27,103 bases of DNA from Nitrospirota bacterium. GTDB taxonomy: Bacteria > NPL-UPA2 > JAADIA01. Positions 16,792 to 24,469 of the stretch are shown in pieces. Under the pieces are notes generated by a model. The model was not told the DNA's origin. It did no database searches and saw only the letters and a program-made list of their open reading frames with translations. A program made the translations under genes and the position numbers. The stretch is from the NCBI GenBank assembly GCA_013151555.1, contig JAADIA010000077.1:1-27103 (forward strand), written 5' to 3'. The first letter of the stretch is position 1, and every line of letters begins with the position of its first letter.

Positions 16792-16820
16792 ACTTTATCA
16801 TCATTTCCCTATTAAGTCAA
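16792..16820 (-). promoter_or_regulatory. Sigma70-type promoter for lepB
   Basis: On the minus strand, TTGACT (16815-16820) is 17 bp from TAAAGT (16792-16797), about 25 bases before the lepB ribosome-binding site. The rest of the gap (16821-16991) holds ccgctgaaacacgaa and doubled ccgggtttc words of the dispersed intergenic repeat type. Confidence 0.55.
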
Positions 16821-16938
16821 TATTTTATGAGAAAAAACCGGTAACCGCTGAAACACGAAAAAACTAATTCTTCCGGGTTTCCTTCGTTCCGGGTTTCTGC
16901 AATTAATATCTTTTATTTCCTATCCGGCGAGAAATACC

Positions 16939-16991
16939 GCAAAAAAGGTTTTGTTTTCTTAAAAACTTCCCCCTGAGGGCAATAAGAAAAC
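16939..16991 (-). terminator. Possible terminator after pgeF
   Basis: On the minus strand GTTTTCTT (16984-16991) pairs with AAGAAAAC (16953-16960) around a 23-base loop, and a CCTTTTTTGC tract follows (16939-16947). It begins five bases after the pgeF stop. The stem is AT-rich and the loop is long, so this is weak. Confidence 0.3.
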
Positions 16992-16996
16992 TTGCT

Positions 16997-17788
16997 TTAG
17001 AGCATCATGAGGGACATCATGCGGCCGGTGGGAGAACCATCACGCCGGAGAGAAAAGAAGATATCATTATGGCAACTGGTACACATCCGGCTATCGACGA
17101 TGTTATCGTCTCTGACTTTGACCTTCCTCAATTGAACCCGGTTGGCTTTCCAGAGATCTAAGGTCCATTTCTCACTGGCAAGCTCAAAAGATATAAATGA
17201 CGGCCATTCCGGAAACTGCTTCTGAAAAGCGCTCGCTACCTCTTCTCCTACTTGGTAACAACAAGGTCCGATGGATGGGCCCAGAGCCACTATCAAGTCC
17301 TCCGGCCGGCTTCCATACTCTTCTTCCATCATGAGCACTACTCTCTCAGTCATTCTGCACAAAGTTCCTCTCCATCCAGCGTGAACCAAGCCGATAGCCT
17401 TCCGGACCGGATCCAGGATAAAGATAGGAACACAGTCAGCAGTCAAAATAGTTAAGGGAACTTCGGGCACATTACTAATGAAGCCGTCAACATGGCGAAT
17501 GACTCCTTCCGGACTGAGAGCTCCTCTTCCCCGCTCTGCTTCTCCAACTTTGACTATCTTCGTTCCATGCACCTGTTCTCCCGCCGTTAATAAAAGAAAG
17601 TTCATTCCCAGAACACGGCATACCTTCCTCCTGTTTTTGAGAACTTCTTCTCTCTTTTCCCTTCCGAATCCAAGGTCAAGAGGGCGTGAGGTAAAAGCAT
17701 GGGTAGAAAGACCGGCTTCCCCAAGAGGGGGAAACACAAGATATCTCGTTCCCTGTTCTTCCTTCCAGGATATTTTATTTGGGTCCAT
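16997..17788 (-). CDS. pgeF: Peptidoglycan editing factor PgeF (laccase-domain, YfiH family)
   Basis: The 263-residue protein belongs to the multicopper polyphenol oxidase/laccase-domain family now linked to removal of wrong amino acids from peptidoglycan precursors; some members also show purine nucleoside phosphorylase activity. The zinc-binding catalytic residues are all visible: His74 (EQVHG), Cys119 (TADCVPI) and His136 (LVHAGWRG). The later ALGPSIGPCCYQVG and DSRMCTSCHNDIFFSLRRDG match the family. AGGA lies five bases before the ATG. Its place beside the murein and division cluster fits a role in cell wall quality control. Confidence 0.93.
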   Translation of the reverse strand: MDPNKISWKEEQGTRYLVFPPLGEAGLSTHAFTSRPLDLGFGREKREEVLKNRRKVCRVLGMNFLLLTAGEQVHGTKIVKVGEAERGRGALSPEGVIRHVDGFISNVPEVPLTILTADCVPIFILDPVRKAIGLVHAGWRGTLCRMTERVVLMMEEEYGSRPEDLIVALGPSIGPCCYQVGEEVASAFQKQFPEWPSFISFELASEKWTLDLWKANRVQLRKVKVRDDNIVDSRMCTSCHNDIFFSLRRDGSPTGRMMSLMML

Positions 17789-17801
17789 TGTTTCCTAATG
17801 A

Positions 17802-17817
17802 GTCCGCCTAGGCGGAC
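17802..17817. repeat. Perfect 16-bp palindrome
   Basis: GTCCGCCTAGGCGGAC is its own reverse complement. It lies 14 bases upstream of the pgeF start in the gap after the radical SAM gene. It may be an operator or a miniature palindromic repeat; with no loop, a protein-binding site is as likely as an RNA hairpin. Confidence 0.6.
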
Positions 17818-17894
17818 GAATTATCCCGCGGAGTATGTTAAAAATTATTGGAAAGAATTTTTACATATCTCACGAAGCGGGGTACATCCTTTGA

Positions 17895-18015
17895 CTAACT
17901 TTTCTTTCTAATGAGCACATCGTAACAATTTAGCTGCCAGGTAGTGTCCCCTGAAGAAACATTCCCAAGGGACTTCTTCGCTCTCGCTTGCCAAGCTATG
18001 TCTTCACTTGACCTC
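17895..18015 (-). other. Possible frameshifted C-terminal tail of the radical SAM gene
   Basis: After the TGA that ends the radical SAM frame, the +1 frame stays open for 40 more codons to 17895. Its first part (IERSSEDIAWQARAKKSLG) can be lined up by eye with the usual ID-x-G-I-x-K-E-x-L-x2-E-x5-L ending of related proteins. The fit is weak, and the second half looks like repeat-derived sequence. Confidence 0.25.
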
Positions 18016-19590
18016 TCAATCCAGATGAGCCCAGGGAAATATTTCCTCAGCAGACCTTCCCCGCCGCAAATAGAAGGATTCATCCAACCCTTCCTCCCGT
18101 AAAGCTCTCCTCCAATCTCCTTCCCATCTATAAGTTGAGAGAAGAACGTTACCCAATCTGCGGTCTCCCCGGGAGAGTATTCCCTGCCAAAGGCTCCATT
18201 TGACACTTTCATGAATGAAATTGATATTCTTTAAATTTCTGAGTTCCTTTTTTAAGATTTTGAGACGCCGGGAAAGCGTCTTCCCTTCTTCCATCCTCAT
18301 CCCCTGAAAAGAAGTAGAAGCCTTGGGAACAAAAGGGTTAACGCTTACGGTAATCTTGCCGGGCTTTTTCGAAACAAACAACCTCTTCCTTATCTTACCT
18401 ACTAAATCAGCAATGGCTACTATATCATCATCGTCTTCCCCCGGCAAACCAATTATAAAATAAAGTCTCAAGTTGGGAACGGTAAAGTCGGCTACTAATT
18501 CCACTGATTTCAGAATCTCCTCATCGCTGACATTCTTGTTAAGGGTTCTTCTTAAAGCCTCTTTCCCCGTTTCCGGAGCCAGAGTAAGCGTCCGTTGTCC
18601 GCTTCTATCCATGGCCTCAATCAAAGTTTTGCTTAAAGTCCCCGGCCGGAGAGAAGCCAGAGAAACTTTACCTTTTGTCTCTAATACCTTAGAACAAATT
18701 TTTTCAATCTGAGGATGGCGGGAAGCAAGAGTTGAGATGAATCCTATTCTCTCCCGATGTTTCCGGCCTTCTTCTATTTCTTGAAAGACCTTCTCCAGGC
18801 TTCTCACTCTCCAGGGACGATAAGCATAGCCGGCCAAACAGAAATAACAATTCTCCGAACACCCCCTGCTGATTTCAATTAAATACATGTCCCCGAATTC
18901 CGTACCTTTAGTCAAAATGTGAGAGGCCGTCCGATATCTATCGATATCTTTTACCCATCGTCTCCTGACTTTTCCGGGAGCATCTTCGGTTTCAATAGCC
19001 TTTACTGTCCCATTCTCATTATAGGAGACATGATAAAACCTGGGGACATAAATTCCTTCGACTTCAGCTAACTTTTTGAGAGCTTCTTCTCTCCCGGTCC
19101 TGCCTGCCTGCCGGTGTTTCGGAGAGGACAATTGACTCCGGACGGCCTTGTAAGCATCAATAAGTTCATGAACAACTTCTTCTCCCTCCCCCAGGACAAA
19201 AAGGTCGATAAATTCTGAGAGAGGCTCCGGATTAGCTGAAACAGCTATCCCCCCGGCTATAATCAGAGGATAGCCATCGCTCCGCTCCGCTCCTTTCAGG
19301 GGAATAGCAGCCAGGTCTAATATCTTCAAGATATTCAGATAATCCAATTCAAAGGGTATAGAGAAAGCAATGATATCAAAATTGTTTACCGGCCAGCCTT
19401 TCTCTAACGATACGAGAGGAGAAGAATCAAGGAATAGTCTCTGGCAATAGGTATCCGGACGCTGGTTCAGCTGATAGTAAATAGCTTGAAATCCCAGGTT
19501 GGACATTCCCACAAAGTAGCTATTAGGATAGACCAGGAGCACAGAAACCTCCGCTTCTTTTTTATAACAGGTCCCTATCTCTCCTGCCAA
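18016..19590 (-). CDS. B12-binding-type radical SAM protein, possibly frameshifted
   Basis: The protein belongs to the radical SAM family with an N-terminal cobalamin-binding-like domain (about 14-140), beginning VLLVYPNSYFVGMSNLGFQ. The [4Fe-4S] cysteines are Cys244, Cys248 and Cys251 (SRGCSENCYFC). Related proteins include the TIGR03960 group; substrates are not known to me. It lies between ftsZ and pgeF. Two things are odd. The TTG start at 19588-19590 has no ribosome-binding site, while an ATG with AAAGGAG upstream sits in another frame and closes after 15 codons. The C-terminus stops at FPWAHLD, about where relatives continue for 20 to 30 residues. Either end may carry a frameshift. Confidence 0.8.
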   Translation of the reverse strand: MAGEIGTCYKKEAEVSVLLVYPNSYFVGMSNLGFQAIYYQLNQRPDTYCQRLFLDSSPLVSLEKGWPVNNFDIIAFSIPFELDYLNILKILDLAAIPLKGAERSDGYPLIIAGGIAVSANPEPLSEFIDLFVLGEGEEVVHELIDAYKAVRSQLSSPKHRQAGRTGREEALKKLAEVEGIYVPRFYHVSYNENGTVKAIETEDAPGKVRRRWVKDIDRYRTASHILTKGTEFGDMYLIEISRGCSENCYFCLAGYAYRPWRVRSLEKVFQEIEEGRKHRERIGFISTLASRHPQIEKICSKVLETKGKVSLASLRPGTLSKTLIEAMDRSGQRTLTLAPETGKEALRRTLNKNVSDEEILKSVELVADFTVPNLRLYFIIGLPGEDDDDIVAIADLVGKIRKRLFVSKKPGKITVSVNPFVPKASTSFQGMRMEEGKTLSRRLKILKKELRNLKNINFIHESVKWSLWQGILSRGDRRLGNVLLSTYRWEGDWRRALREEGLDESFYLRRGRSAEEIFPWAHLD

Positions 19591-19637
19591 TAATTGCTCT
19601 ATTGTCCATCTATGACTATCGCTCCTTTCCCTCTGCT

Positions 19638-19829
19638 ACTCGAGGGAGATGTTTCCGATGAGCATTTAACTACGGATCGAGCATGTTTATGAGGCCAAGC
19701 GAGGAGCAAGGGGAAACCGGAACTGACCGAGCCCAAAGGGCAAGGGAATTCCGGAGGGGTATCCCCGCTCCGAGCGCAAGCCGAATTGCGAGGGAGTAGT
19801 TTAGCGAAGAGGAAATATCTCCCTCGAGT
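19638..19829. mobile_element. MITE-like element with 19-bp terminal inverted repeats
   Basis: ACTCGAGGGAGATGTTTCC (19638-19656) and the reverse complement of 19811-19829 match at 18 of 19 positions. The 192-bp unit has no convincing gene and several internal palindromes (GCCCAAAGGGC, GGGGTATCCCC, cgcaa/ttgcg). One end touches the ftsZ stop codon, so the element fills most of the gap to the radical SAM gene. No target duplication is obvious and no transposase is present. Confidence 0.55.
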
Positions 19830-20980
19830 TACTTTCCCCATCTGATAAAAGTGGGAATGTCCAGCTCACTGTTCAAATCCGGATCCTCGACAAATCCTTC
19901 CGGAATAGTTACCTTCTTTTTCCTCTTTCTCCTGAAGAGACCCCTTCTATCCGAGGTCACTACTTCGGCAGCCTGAAATTTAGGAAAACTATCCAGCCTC
20001 AGATTGAGTTGTTCCTCTTCCCTTCCATTCTTCAATCCTGTAGCCAGAACAGTCACTCTCATCTCCCCTCTTAAGGATTCATCGAAAACTGCTCCGAAGA
20101 TAATATTGGCATTTCCATCTACCGTTTCATAAATAGCGGTAGTGGCTTCCTCTACTTCCCGCAAACTCAAGTCCGGGCCTCCCGTGACATTAACCAGCAC
20201 TCCCCGGGCTCCGCTTATATCTGCTTTCTCTAACAAAGGACAAGAGATAGCTCCCTCAGCTGCTCCCCGGGCCCGGTCCACTCCCCGGCCAAAACCAACG
20301 CCCAGGAGAGATCCTCCGGCTTCCGCAATAATTGTTCTCACATCGGCCAGGTCTAAATTTATCAGACCGGGAACAGTAATCAAGTCGGAGATAGCCTTTA
20401 TTCCCTGAAGAAGAACATCGTCAGCCATCTTAAAAGCATCAAGAAAAGATGTCTCTTCCCCGGCTAAGGAGAAGAGCTTCTGATTGGGAATGCAGAGCAA
20501 GGTATTAACTTTGGCTTCCAACTCTTTCAGGCCGAATTCTGCCTGGAGACTTCTCTTTCTTCCTTCAAAGAGGAAAGGTTTAGTGACCACAGCCACCGTC
20601 AGGGCTCCCATTTCCCTGGCTACCTCGGCAATTACCGGACTGGCTCCCGTTCCCGTTCCCCCCCCCAACCCGGCAGTGATAAAGACAAGGTCTGCTCCTT
20701 TCAAAACCTCGGCAATCTTTTCTCGATCCTCAAAAGCAGCTTCGCGTCCAATCTCCGGATTAGCTCCCGAACCCAGCCCCTTGGTCAATTCCGTCCCGAT
20801 TTGAATCTTCTGGGGAGAAGATGACATTCTCAATGCCTGGGAATCAGTATTGACCGCAATGAAGTCTATGTTGCTCAAACCTGTCTCAGCCATATGGTCA
20901 ACAGCATTGCTCCCTCCCCCACCTACTCCGATAACTCTTATATCAACATCACAATCAAATTCATCTTCAAATTCTAACAT
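19829..20980 (-). CDS. ftsZ: Cell division protein FtsZ
   Basis: FtsZ is the tubulin-like GTPase that forms the division ring. The 383-residue protein has GVGGGGSNAV near the start, the tubulin signature GGGTGTG at 106-112, the T7 synergy loop NLDLADV at about 208-214, and a short linker to the conserved C-terminal peptide LDIPTFIRWGK, which binds FtsA. I chose ATG at 20978-20980, which has AAAGGAGG eight bases upstream; the longer ORF starts at a GTG in front of that site. The stop codon abuts a MITE-like element. ftsA and ftsQ lie upstream in the standard division order. Confidence 0.98.
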   Translation of the reverse strand: MLEFEDEFDCDVDIRVIGVGGGGSNAVDHMAETGLSNIDFIAVNTDSQALRMSSSPQKIQIGTELTKGLGSGANPEIGREAAFEDREKIAEVLKGADLVFITAGLGGGTGTGASPVIAEVAREMGALTVAVVTKPFLFEGRKRSLQAEFGLKELEAKVNTLLCIPNQKLFSLAGEETSFLDAFKMADDVLLQGIKAISDLITVPGLINLDLADVRTIIAEAGGSLLGVGFGRGVDRARGAAEGAISCPLLEKADISGARGVLVNVTGGPDLSLREVEEATTAIYETVDGNANIIFGAVFDESLRGEMRVTVLATGLKNGREEEQLNLRLDSFPKFQAAEVVTSDRRGLFRRKRKKKVTIPEGFVEDPDLNSELDIPTFIRWGK

Positions 20981-21004
20981 TTTCACTTCCTCCTTTCTCA
21001 CGAA

Positions 21005-21033
21005 TTTTTAGTTATCAAAAGTTTCTATTGCAA
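21005..21033 (-). promoter_or_regulatory. Possible promoter for ftsZ
   Basis: On the minus strand, TTGCAA (21028-21033) is 17 bp from TAAAAA (21005-21010) in the 129-base ftsA-ftsZ gap. Extra ftsZ promoters are common in bacteria, but the surrounding sequence is AT-rich and the match is only fair. Confidence 0.35.
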
Positions 21034-21109
21034 TCTTTTTTAATTCTTTGCCTTCATTTTTTGATAGAATTTACACGATAAATTTAATCCGGCTAATCAG
21101 GTTAATTTT

Positions 21110-22348
21110 TTAAAAGAATTCCCCGAACCATTCCTTCATTCTCAGAGCTACCTGACTGAACAAGTTTCTTCCTTTAAAATGGGCCATCCTTTTCCCTTGC
21201 CGATAAGCTAAGCCGTAATGAACCAATCCCACCCCGGTAGCATAGATGGGACTATCTCCTATCCTTTCCAAACCCTTCGTCCCACCGCCGGGCCGACCCA
21301 TCCGCACCGGCAGTCCGAATATCCGTTCCGCCATCTCCGGAAGGCCTTCCAGGAGAGAAGCTCCCCCGGTTAGAACTACCCCTGCAGAAATCAGATGCGA
21401 AAGTCCGGATCTTTCCACTTCCGTGTTAACGAGGATAAGTAACTCTTCAATCCTCGGCTCAATGATTTCCGACAGTTGAGTGCGAGATATTTTTCCTCCC
21501 CGTCTTCCTTCGACCCCGGGATAGTCAACAGACTCTTCTCGTCTAATCAAGGAAGGAAGAGCACAACCATAAGCCTTCTTCACTTCTTCCGCCCGAAGGG
21601 CAGGAGTGCGCAGGCCAATAGCAATATCATGAGTTACATGGTCCCCCCCTAAAGCCAACACCTCACTGTGGCGAATACTACCTTTAACGAAGATAACAAT
21701 ATCGGTAGTTCCCCCCCCCATATCAATAAGGATGACTCCGGAACGTTTCTCCTCAGCCGTTAGGACAGCTTCTCCCGAAGCCAAAGGACCAAGGACAATA
21801 TCTTCTACTTCAAACCCGGCCCGGTTGATAGACTTGATTATGTTTTGAGCCGAAGTGACCGCACCGGTAACAATATGCACCTCTGCCTCCAGACGAGTGG
21901 CTGACATCCCCAAAGGATTTTTCACTCCCCCCTGGTCATCAACAATAAACTCCTGGGGGATAGCATGAATTACCTCCCGGTCCAGAGGGATAGCTATTGC
22001 CTTGGCAGCATCGATTACCCTTTCCATATCTTTCCGGGCAATCTCCCGGGAACCCCGGGAAATGACTACCACTCCCCGGCTGTTCAAACTCTTTATGTGT
22101 CCTCCCGCAATCCCCGTAAAAACCTGGGACACTTCAAGTCCGGCGGAAGCCTCTGCTTCTTCAATGGCTCTCTCTATGGAATCGATGGTGCTCTCCAAAT
22201 TAACTACCACCCCCTTCCGCAAACCTTTGGAAGGAGTAACTCCTACTCCGGTTATCTCTACTTCACCGTTTGCATCCTGGCGGCCAACCATAGCACAGAT
22301 TTTGGTAGTGCCAATATCCAACCCTACAACAAATTCTCGTTTCTTCAT
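21110..22348 (-). CDS. ftsA: Cell division protein FtsA
   Basis: FtsA is the actin-like ATPase that ties FtsZ to the membrane and recruits later division proteins. The 412-residue protein begins VVGLDIGTTKICAMVG (phosphate 1) and has VILIDMGGGTTDIVIF (phosphate 2) and VVLTGGASLLEGLPEMAE (adenosine). The C-terminal NLFSQVALRMKEWFGEFF is the amphipathic membrane-targeting helix. A ribosome-binding site TTGAGGAT lies seven bases before the ATG. ftsZ follows after 129 bases, and ftsQ precedes after a 271-base gap full of inverted repeats. Confidence 0.97.
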   Translation of the reverse strand: MKKREFVVGLDIGTTKICAMVGRQDANGEVEITGVGVTPSKGLRKGVVVNLESTIDSIERAIEEAEASAGLEVSQVFTGIAGGHIKSLNSRGVVVISRGSREIARKDMERVIDAAKAIAIPLDREVIHAIPQEFIVDDQGGVKNPLGMSATRLEAEVHIVTGAVTSAQNIIKSINRAGFEVEDIVLGPLASGEAVLTAEEKRSGVILIDMGGGTTDIVIFVKGSIRHSEVLALGGDHVTHDIAIGLRTPALRAEEVKKAYGCALPSLIRREESVDYPGVEGRRGGKISRTQLSEIIEPRIEELLILVNTEVERSGLSHLISAGVVLTGGASLLEGLPEMAERIFGLPVRMGRPGGGTKGLERIGDSPIYATGVGLVHYGLAYRQGKRMAHFKGRNLFSQVALRMKEWFGEFF

Positions 22349-22371
22349 CTCTTATCCTCAAGATATTATGT

Positions 22372-22619
22372 AACCACAGATTAAATGCGATATTAACCAT
22401 GGAAGCACGAAAATGTAACTATTGAAAATTGTTCTGACAGGATATACAGGATGAAAACAGGATTAAGATCGTTAACACAAAAAACATATAAAATCCTGTC
22501 AATCCAGTTCATCCCGTCAAAAAATTTATAGGATTTTCTTCGTGTTTTTTTCCTTTCGTGTCTCAGTGGTTATTTTTTTTATTTTTAATCTTAATTTTAT
22601 ATCTGTGTTAATCCAAGGT
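22372..22619. repeat. Composite nested inverted repeat between ftsQ and ftsA
   Basis: Outer arms: aaccacagatta with ccatggaagcacgaaaa on the left, and ttcgtgtctcagtggtta with atctgtgttaatcc on the right, in opposite orientation. Inner arms: gacaggatatacaggatgaaaacagg (22436-22461) and aaatcctgtcaatcc with gttcatcccgtc (22490-22518), again inverted. The gap holds no gene. Confidence 0.6.
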
Positions 22620-23423
22620 TTATATTTCTTTCCGGAGCCTAACCACCGGATTATTAAATCGCAAGTCTATATATTCCGCGCGCTCTTTTCTCTTTTTCAG
22701 GTCATTCAGGATAGCTTTCAATCTCTTTAATTCTTCCCCTCTCTTTTTTTCTTCTCCTAAAAATACTTTTACCCCCCTTATTAAGATAACCGGACTTTGT
22801 CCTTCCAGGACTATTTCGGAGATAGGCAAATCTAACGAGGGAGAAATCTCTAAGATTTCCAGAGCCCAGATAAACTTCCCCGCTTTTATTTGCTCTCCCA
22901 CCTTCATCCCCTCCCAATCAAGCCCCGTAATCAGAGGAAGGTTCCGAGAAAGTGAAGCCTCAGATATAATGAATCCTTCCTTATCCACCGAATATATTTT
23001 GCCCTCATTCTTTACAAAAGCTATGGCTTTTCTCTCTTCAACTCTTATTTCCAATGTTCGAGGAAACTGCCGGGAGACAAAAACCTCTTTCACTTGAGGA
23101 TGACTTTGCAAACGTCTCTTGACTCCCCCCAGGTCAATCCGGAATATATTCTTTCCCGGTTCAATATTAGCTAACTTCTCCAACGTCTTCTTCTCCACGG
23201 AATTAAATCCTACAAAATTCACCGTGCTTATTCGGAAATAAGGAGAAGTGAAAAGGAATTCCTCTCCTTTCTTTCCCGCAATAGCAACCCCGGCTATCAC
23301 CAAAAAAACCAAAGATAGTTTTCCTACTCCTCTGAGAAACCTTTTCGCTTTTTCCTTCTTTTTCCTTTTAACTCGCTTTCTCTGTTTAATGCGCGTATTC
23401 TTTTTAATTCTGCTTTTGGCCAT
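22620..23423 (-). CDS. ftsQ: Cell division protein FtsQ/DivIB
   Basis: FtsQ is the bitopic scaffold that links early and late division proteins. The 267-residue protein has a strongly basic cytoplasmic tail (1-33), one membrane helix at about 35-50, and then a POTRA domain at about 63-132 (FRISTVNFVGFNSVEKKTLE to FPRTLEIRVEER) followed by the FtsQ beta domain. The ATG at 23421-23423 has no ribosome-binding site; its leader is repetitive taagtcgtaagttgtaag sequence that may have replaced the original leader. ddl lies 77 bases upstream and ftsA follows. Confidence 0.93.
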   Translation of the reverse strand: MAKSRIKKNTRIKQRKRVKRKKKEKAKRFLRGVGKLSLVFLVIAGVAIAGKKGEEFLFTSPYFRISTVNFVGFNSVEKKTLEKLANIEPGKNIFRIDLGGVKRRLQSHPQVKEVFVSRQFPRTLEIRVEERKAIAFVKNEGKIYSVDKEGFIISEASLSRNLPLITGLDWEGMKVGEQIKAGKFIWALEILEISPSLDLPISEIVLEGQSPVILIRGVKVFLGEEKKRGEELKRLKAILNDLKKRKERAEYIDLRFNNPVVRLRKEI

Positions 23424-23444
23424 ATTAAGTCGTAAGTTGTAAGT

Positions 23445-23493
23445 CCTAAGGATTAAGCAAAAAAACTTAATTCTTAATCCTTAATCCTTAATC
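23445..23493. repeat. cttaatc heptamer array with inverted partner
   Basis: Four heptamers (cttaatt, then cttaatc three times) run from 23466 to 23493. An inverted copy, aaggattaag, lies just before them at about 23448-23457, so the gap can form a hairpin of about 10 bp. It occupies the ddl-ftsQ gap. Confidence 0.65.
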
Positions 23494-23500
23494 CTATCTT

Positions 23501-24469
23501 TTATGCTTTATCCCTTAAAGCAATTTCGATTAATTTGCAACATAACTGCAGGAAACTTATCCCCGCTGCCTGAGCCGCCTTCGGCAAGAGGCTGCAAGGA
23601 GTCATCCCGGGAATAGTATTTACTTCCAGGACATAGAGCTTTCCGGAATTATTCACTTTCATATCCACCCGCGATACACCTCGACAGGCCAGGATCCGGT
23701 GAACTTTAAGTGCCAAATCCTGAGCTTCCCGGTAGACATCCGAAGACAGAGAGGCCGGAATTTTAAAATCGGTTAAGCCCTCGGTATATTTAGCTTCAAA
23801 ATCGAAAAATTCTTTCCGGGGAAGGATCTCAACAATCGGTAAAGGAGAACCATTTAAAATGCCCACGGTGATTTCCCGGCCGGCTATATACTCTTCCACC
23901 AGGATCCTCTCATCGTATTGAAAGGCTCTGTCAAGAGCAATTAAATATTCCTCCTCTTTTCTAGCAACGGAAACCCCGATGGTAGAACCTTCCCGGGCCG
24001 GTTTAACAACCAAGGGATTCCTTATAACCGGATGGAAAGGAAACTGAGAAATCATCTTTTCCCGTTTATTCCCCTTTTCCAGAACATAAAAAGCAGGAGT
24101 ATCTATACCTTCCCTCAGGAAAGCTTTCTTAGAGGCTATTTTGTCAAAAGCGATTCGACTGGCTTCCACCCCCGAGCCCGTATAGGTAATACCCAATCGC
24201 TCCAGCATCTCCTGAACGGTACCATCTTCACCATACCGTCCATGAAGGGCAAGAAAAGCCACCTCTATCTTCTCGTCTCTCAACTTTTTCTCCACCTCTT
24301 CATCAACCTCTATAGCTATCACCTTAAGGCCGGCCTCCCGGAGAGTCTCCTCTACTGCCTTACCCGACTTCAGGGAGACATCCCTCTCGCTGGACGGTCC
24401 TCCCATCAAGACAGCTATTCTCATAGTCGGGATTAACCCGCCTGCGGCAGATATGGTCTTATCGTTCAT
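23501..24469 (-). CDS. ddl: D-alanine--D-alanine ligase
   Basis: Ddl makes the D-Ala-D-Ala end of the peptidoglycan stem with ATP. The 322-residue ATP-grasp protein shows RIAVLMGGPSSERDVSLKSG, the ALHGRYGEDGTVQ block, VVKPAREGSTIGV for ATP binding, and LYVLEVNTIPGMTPCSLLPK with metal ligands. The ATG at 24467-24469 overlaps the murB stop as ATGA and has GAGG ten bases upstream, which suggests translational coupling. It adds a 15-residue extension before the usual start; an internal ATG at residue 16 would give the family-normal N-terminus. Confidence 0.96.
   Translation of the reverse strand: MNDKTISAAGGLIPTMRIAVLMGGPSSERDVSLKSGKAVEETLREAGLKVIAIEVDEEVEKKLRDEKIEVAFLALHGRYGEDGTVQEMLERLGITYTGSGVEASRIAFDKIASKKAFLREGIDTPAFYVLEKGNKREKMISQFPFHPVIRNPLVVKPAREGSTIGVSVARKEEEYLIALDRAFQYDERILVEEYIAGREITVGILNGSPLPIVEILPRKEFFDFEAKYTEGLTDFKIPASLSSDVYREAQDLALKVHRILACRGVSRVDMKVNNSGKLYVLEVNTIPGMTPCSLLPKAAQAAGISFLQLCCKLIEIALRDKA

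Noticed and set aside
18010-18020. Selenocysteine read-through of the TGA ending the radical SAM frame
   Set aside because: A second TGA follows four codons later, no SECIS-like hairpin is evident, and relatives do not have a cysteine at that position as far as I recall.
17895-18212. 105-codon frame as a separate gene overlapping the radical SAM gene end
   Set aside because: Its first two thirds are out of frame with well-conserved radical SAM coding sequence. Only the part after 18016 is considered, as a possible frameshifted tail.
19599-19841. 80-codon frame between ftsZ and the radical SAM gene
   Set aside because: It is the MITE-like element read through. The composition is Ser/Arg/Pro-rich, it overlaps the ftsZ end, and no motif is present.
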